Shown here: in pieces, positions 60,951 to 64,000 of the stretch | How positions within the stretch are numbered: the first letter of the stretch is position 1 | Layout: every line of letters starts with the position of its first letter | Source: Sphingosinicella sp041916975 | Lineage (GTDB): Bacteria; Pseudomonadota; Alphaproteobacteria; Sphingomonadales; Sphingomonadaceae | DNA length: 64,000 nt | Assembly (NCBI RefSeq): GCF_041916975.1 | Contig: NZ_JAYRYK010000001.1 | Span: forward strand, 2,666,001 to 2,730,000 | Direction: 5' to 3' | Notes under the pieces: generated by a model | The model's input: the letters and a program-made list of their open reading frames with translations, nothing else | Database searches by the model: none | Told to the model about the DNA's origin: nothing | Program-made: the position numbers and the translations under genes

Positions 60951-61474
60951 GCACCACAACCGTGCTTCGCGACCCGACAGCGGAAGCCGCGCCCGTCCGC
61001 CGCGCGCGCCGTACACCGCCGTGGTCGCTCGATGATATCACCGTGGCGCTGATGGATATCGGCAAGATGCGCGGCGACGAGTTCATCGATCGGCTGGAAC
61101 AGCTTTTCGCGGAACGCGGCGTCGCCACAAAGCGCTGGAAGAAGCCGACGAACACGCGCACCGCGCCCGTGGAGATGCTTCAGGAGATCGCCGAGGAGGC
61201 CGACGTGGTCGTCGTTGCGCTTTCCGATTGCGGCTCCTGCACGTCCTGCTCGACCCACGACCTCAACGATCTCGATGCGCGCGGCGTGCCCGGCGTCAGC
61301 GTGCTCACCGAAGAGTTTCGCAGCGCCTTCGCCGGTCAGTGTGAAACGATCGGTTTCGATGGCGCCTCGATCTTCGTGCCGCACCCGGTGCAGAACCGGA
61401 CGACCGATCAGCTCTATGCGATGGCGGAAAATGTGATCGAGGACGTGATCTGTGCCATAACCCGCCGGAAATGA
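60947..61474 (+). CDS. UGSC-family protein, cysteine form
   Basis: A 175-residue cytoplasmic protein. ALSDCGSCTSCSTHDLNDLD places C95-G-S-C98-T-S-C101 where many relatives have selenocysteine (UGSC); here the first position is Cys, encoded without any recoded TGA. GVPGVSVLTEEFRSAFA and ETIGFDGASIFVPHPVQN are further family segments. The first ~28 residues are basic and unconserved in look. It starts at GTG 60947 inside the preceding stop and its own stop overlaps the M20 gene as ATGA, so the three proteins are made together. The family's reaction is not known to me. The three-Cys motif suggests a redox catalyst recharged by the thioredoxin-like partner. Confidence 0.8.
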   Translation: MSTTTVLRDPTAEAAPVRRARRTPPWSLDDITVALMDIGKMRGDEFIDRLEQLFAERGVATKRWKKPTNTRTAPVEMLQEIAEEADVVVVALSDCGSCTSCSTHDLNDLDARGVPGVSVLTEEFRSAFAGQCETIGFDGASIFVPHPVQNRTTDQLYAMAENVIEDVICAITRRK

Positions 61475-62670
61475 CGGCAGACGCGCACACCGCCCCTTCG
61501 GAGCTCGCCCGCTGGCGGCACCATATTCACGCCCACCCGGAGCTGGGCTTTGCCGAGCTGCAGACGTCGGACTTCGTTGCCGAAAAGCTGCTCGCCTTCG
61601 GTGTCGATGAACTCCACCGCGGCATCGGCGGCACCGGGCTTGTCGCCGTGGTCCGTGGGAGGCCGGGCGACCGCGCCATCGGGCTTCGGGCGGACATGGA
61701 CGCGCTGCCGATTTATGAGGATAGCGACGAAGCCCACGCATCGCGGAACCCCGGCGTGATGCACGCCTGCGGGCATGATGGGCACACGGTCATGCTGCTC
61801 GGTGCCGCACGCGAACTCTGCGCCACCCGCAACTTCGCGGGCACGATCTACCTCGTTTTCCAGCCCGCCGAAGAGGCGCTCGGCATGGCCGTGCCGGGCA
61901 GCACGCACCGCGATGCAGGCGCGCTCGCGATGATGCGCGACGGCCTGTTCGCGCGGTTTCCGATGGAGGCGATCTTCGGCATCCACAACCGGCCCGGCAT
62001 CGCGGCCGGGAGCTTCGGCATCAAGCCGGGCGTGATCTATGCGGCCGCCGACCGGTTCGAGATCAGGATCGTCGGGAAGGGCTGCCACGCGGCACGGCCG
62101 CACCTCGGCATCGATCCCATCATGGTGTCGGCGCAGGTGATCGGCGCGCTGCAAACCATCTCCAGCCGTTTCTTCAGCCCCGCCGAACCGGTCGTGGTGT
62201 CCGTGTGCGAGATCATGGGCGGCTCGGCGTTCAACGTCATCGCGGACGACGTGAAAATGGTGGGCACGGTCCGCGCGCTGAGCGAGCCCGCGCGGCAGCA
62301 GGCCGAAGCGCTCGTCCACCAGATCACGCAGGGCGTGGCTGCGAGCTTCGGCGCACAGGCCGAGATCAACTATCAGGTCGGCTTCCCGGCGCTCATCAAC
62401 GATGCTGCACTCGCCGAAAAGGCGCGCGCGGTGATGGTGGGCCTTGTCGGCGAGGCGAACGTCGTCGACCTCGAAGAGCCGACGATGGGCGGCGAGGACT
62501 TCGCCTGCTACCTCACCGAAAAGCCCGGCTGCTTCGTGCTCGTGGGCAATGGCACCGAAGGACGCCACGGTCTCAGCGTCCACAACGCCCGCTACGATTT
62601 CAACGATACCGTGCTGCCGCTCGGCGTGCGTTATTGGCGCACGCTCGCCGAAGCGCTCCTCCCGGTCTGA
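61471..62670 (+). CDS. M20-family amidohydrolase (hippurate hydrolase/aminoacylase type)
   Basis: A 399-residue M20D zinc hydrolase. RHHIHAHPELGFAELQTSDFV opens it. MHACGHDGHTVMLLGAAREL has the metal-binding Cys/His pair, VFQPAEEALGM the catalytic EE, GIHNRPGIAAGSFGI and GKGCHAARPHLGIDPI the dimer domain, and EPTMGGEDFACYL the last ligand region. Such enzymes release amino acids from N-acyl amino acids or related amides. It is coupled to the UGSC gene by an ATGA overlap. The MFS gene converges with a 4-base gap. Confidence 0.92.
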   Translation: MTADAHTAPSELARWRHHIHAHPELGFAELQTSDFVAEKLLAFGVDELHRGIGGTGLVAVVRGRPGDRAIGLRADMDALPIYEDSDEAHASRNPGVMHACGHDGHTVMLLGAARELCATRNFAGTIYLVFQPAEEALGMAVPGSTHRDAGALAMMRDGLFARFPMEAIFGIHNRPGIAAGSFGIKPGVIYAAADRFEIRIVGKGCHAARPHLGIDPIMVSAQVIGALQTISSRFFSPAEPVVVSVCEIMGGSAFNVIADDVKMVGTVRALSEPARQQAEALVHQITQGVAASFGAQAEINYQVGFPALINDAALAEKARAVMVGLVGEANVVDLEEPTMGGEDFACYLTEKPGCFVLVGNGTEGRHGLSVHNARYDFNDTVLPLGVRYWRTLAEALLPV

Positions 62671-62674
62671 ACCG

Positions 62675-63967
62675 TCAGGCGCCCGCGCCCTCCGCAACAG
62701 CCTTCGGCTCGCGGAAACGGCGGCGTTCACCCACCGTCTCCCGCATCGCGAACGCGACCGCGATCGCCGCGATGCTGGCGGCCACCATGCACCAGGCTGG
62801 CGCCACCGGATTGCCCGTCCACTTGATGAGCGCCGCGATGATGAACTGCGTCGTGCCCCCGAAAACCGCGACGGCGATCGAGTAGATCAGTGCGTAGAGC
62901 CGGCTGCGCTGCGCACGCGGCAACCCCTCGGCCACGCTCACGTTCGCTGCTGCCGTGCTGAGCGCGTAAAGCGCGGCCAGCATCGCGGCACCGATCAGCA
63001 GGCCCTGTTCGCTGGGCGCCGCCACAAGGTTTGAAAACACCGGATAGGCGAGCACAAGCAGCAGGATGCGCGGCAGGATCACCATCGGTTTGCGGCCGGT
63101 GAAGTCCGACAGGAAACCGCCCGCGAGGCCGAACAGCATCAGGCATCCGCCGACAACCGAGGTGGAGGCGAACGCCGTCACCGGATCGAGCGCCAGCGTC
63201 GTGATCGCGTAGGTCGTCAGGTACTGGAGCGTGTAGTTGACCACCGTGCCCGAAAGGATCAGCACGATCCCCAGCGAAATGAAGCTGAAGCTTGCGGATT
63301 GCGCAGGCTGATGATCCGCCGCCGCGACGTCTTCGGGCAGGGTTTCCGGCAGCGTCCGGCGCAGCCAGAAGCCGAGTGGCAGCAATGCGGCGCCGAGAAG
63401 CAGCGCCACGCGCCAGCCCCATGCGTCCACGTCCGCAGGCGGCAACTGCGATGAAATGGTAAGGCCGACGCCTCCGGCGAGCAGGATCGCCATGCCCTGG
63501 CTCGCGATCTGCCAGCCGCCATACATGCCTTTCCGGCCGCGCGGCGCGGCCTCGATCAGCATCGCGGTTGTCGGCCCGACCTCGCCGCCGATCGCGAACC
63601 CCTGCACCAGCCGGGCGATCACGACGATGACAGCGCCCGCAACGCCGATCATGTGATGCGGCGGCGTCAGCGCGATCACCAGCAGCGCGCCGCCCATCAG
63701 CGAAAAGCTCAGCAGCATCGCCGGTTTGCGGCCGACCCTGTCGCCATAGCGCCCGATGTAGTGCGCGCCCACGGGGCGGCCGAGAAAACCGACGCCGAAG
63801 GTGGCGAGCGCGAGCAGAAGCCCGCTGAACGGGTCGTCGGTCGGAAAGAAGTTGCGGCTGATCTGCAGTGCGAAGAAGCCGAACACCGTAAAATCGTAGA
63901 ATTCGAGCACATTGCCCATCACAATGCCCGCGAGGTGCCGTCTTTTAATGGAAACCTGGCCTGTCAT
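62675..63967 (-). CDS. MFS transporter, metabolite:H+ symporter (MHS) type
   Basis: A 430-residue 12-helix transporter. GNVLEFYDFTVFGFFALQISRNFFP is the MHS-family first helix (the ProP/KgtP type), GRPVGAHYIGRYGDRVGRKPAM the loop 2-3 motif, RLVQGFAIGGEVGPTTAMLIEAAP helix 4-5, and GWRVALLLGAALLPLGFWLRRTLPETLPE the end of helix 6. It imports an organic acid, amino acid or betaine with protons. The rest of the window (63968-64000) holds only its upstream sequence. Convergent with the M20 gene; it may import or export products of that module. Confidence 0.9.
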   Translation of the reverse strand: MTGQVSIKRRHLAGIVMGNVLEFYDFTVFGFFALQISRNFFPTDDPFSGLLLALATFGVGFLGRPVGAHYIGRYGDRVGRKPAMLLSFSLMGGALLVIALTPPHHMIGVAGAVIVVIARLVQGFAIGGEVGPTTAMLIEAAPRGRKGMYGGWQIASQGMAILLAGGVGLTISSQLPPADVDAWGWRVALLLGAALLPLGFWLRRTLPETLPEDVAAADHQPAQSASFSFISLGIVLILSGTVVNYTLQYLTTYAITTLALDPVTAFASTSVVGGCLMLFGLAGGFLSDFTGRKPMVILPRILLLVLAYPVFSNLVAAPSEQGLLIGAAMLAALYALSTAAANVSVAEGLPRAQRSRLYALIYSIAVAVFGGTTQFIIAALIKWTGNPVAPAWCMVAASIAAIAVAFAMRETVGERRRFREPKAVAEGAGA

Positions 63968-64000
63968 GACGGGTGTTCTGTCCCTTCCCTTGCGCGCATC

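Noticed and set aside
60947..61474. Selenocysteine recoding in the UGSC-family gene
   Set aside because: The motif position is encoded by an ordinary Cys codon and there is no in-frame TGA before the true stop.

Overview
The window looks like a chromosomal segment of a GC-rich alphaproteobacterium of the sphingomonad type (Sphingomonadaceae or a close relative). Four complete TonB-dependent receptors each sit beside cytoplasmic or periplasmic catabolic enzymes, and there are sphingomonad-style secreted amidohydrolases, a GcvA-like LysR regulator and tightly packed operons with ATGA/GTGA stop-start overlaps. I saw no rRNA, tRNA, CRISPR array, transposase or phage gene. The assignment is from gene style only.

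Layout. (1) 1-4182: L-rhamnose catabolism, with the C-terminus of a rhamnulose-phosphate aldolase/dehydrogenase, a second class II aldolase, L-rhamnose isomerase and a rhamnulokinase-type FGGY kinase, followed by a decayed YtcJ-type amidohydrolase. (2) 4956-24410: peptide and lysine/polyamine use. It holds a beta-propeller/amidohydrolase fusion, a PepSY membrane protein, a P1 (DmpA-like) peptidase, glutaryl-CoA dehydrogenase, a TonB receptor, a LysR regulator, a davT/davD/spuC-like operon, a beta-helix protein, a POT peptide transporter, a serine hydrolase and an M24-fold protein. A dyad GGTG-N9-CACC, which fits the LysR T-N11-A rule, precedes four of these units. (3) 24436-32449: the Kdp potassium system, kdpFABC-kdpE on the minus strand with kdpD divergent, and an extra 27-residue membrane peptide before kdpF.

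(4) 32486-42256: a six-gene minus-strand operon (acetoacetate-decarboxylase-like protein, TonB receptor, tandem EthD protein, MDR oxidoreductase, GSA-aminomutase-like enzyme, aldehyde dehydrogenase) facing a TetR regulator and a two-domain VOC enzyme; TTAGGCC sites lie in both promoters. (5) 42541-55103: a 12.5-kb plus-strand operon with a TonB receptor, XRE-cupin regulator, cupin, hydantoinase/oxoprolinase A and B, an amidohydrolase, a cyclophilin, an ornithine-cyclodeaminase-family reductase, a pipecolate-oxidase-like flavoenzyme and an aminoadipate-semialdehyde dehydrogenase. The last three form a recognisable pipecolate route; the earlier enzymes suggest feeding of a cyclic amide into it. 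(6) 55147-63967: a TonB receptor and secreted amidohydrolase, divergent from an operon that encodes a thioredoxin-like fusion protein, a Cys-version UGSC-family protein and an M20 amidohydrolase, followed by an MHS-type MFS transporter.

How they work together. Regions 2 and 5 together could carry lysine, cadaverine or pipecolate carbon to 2-aminoadipate and glutaryl-CoA, then through GcdH to crotonyl-CoA. The UGSC module (region 6) and the ADC/EthD/VOC module (region 4) are the parts I cannot match to a described pathway, and are the best candidates for undescribed biology.
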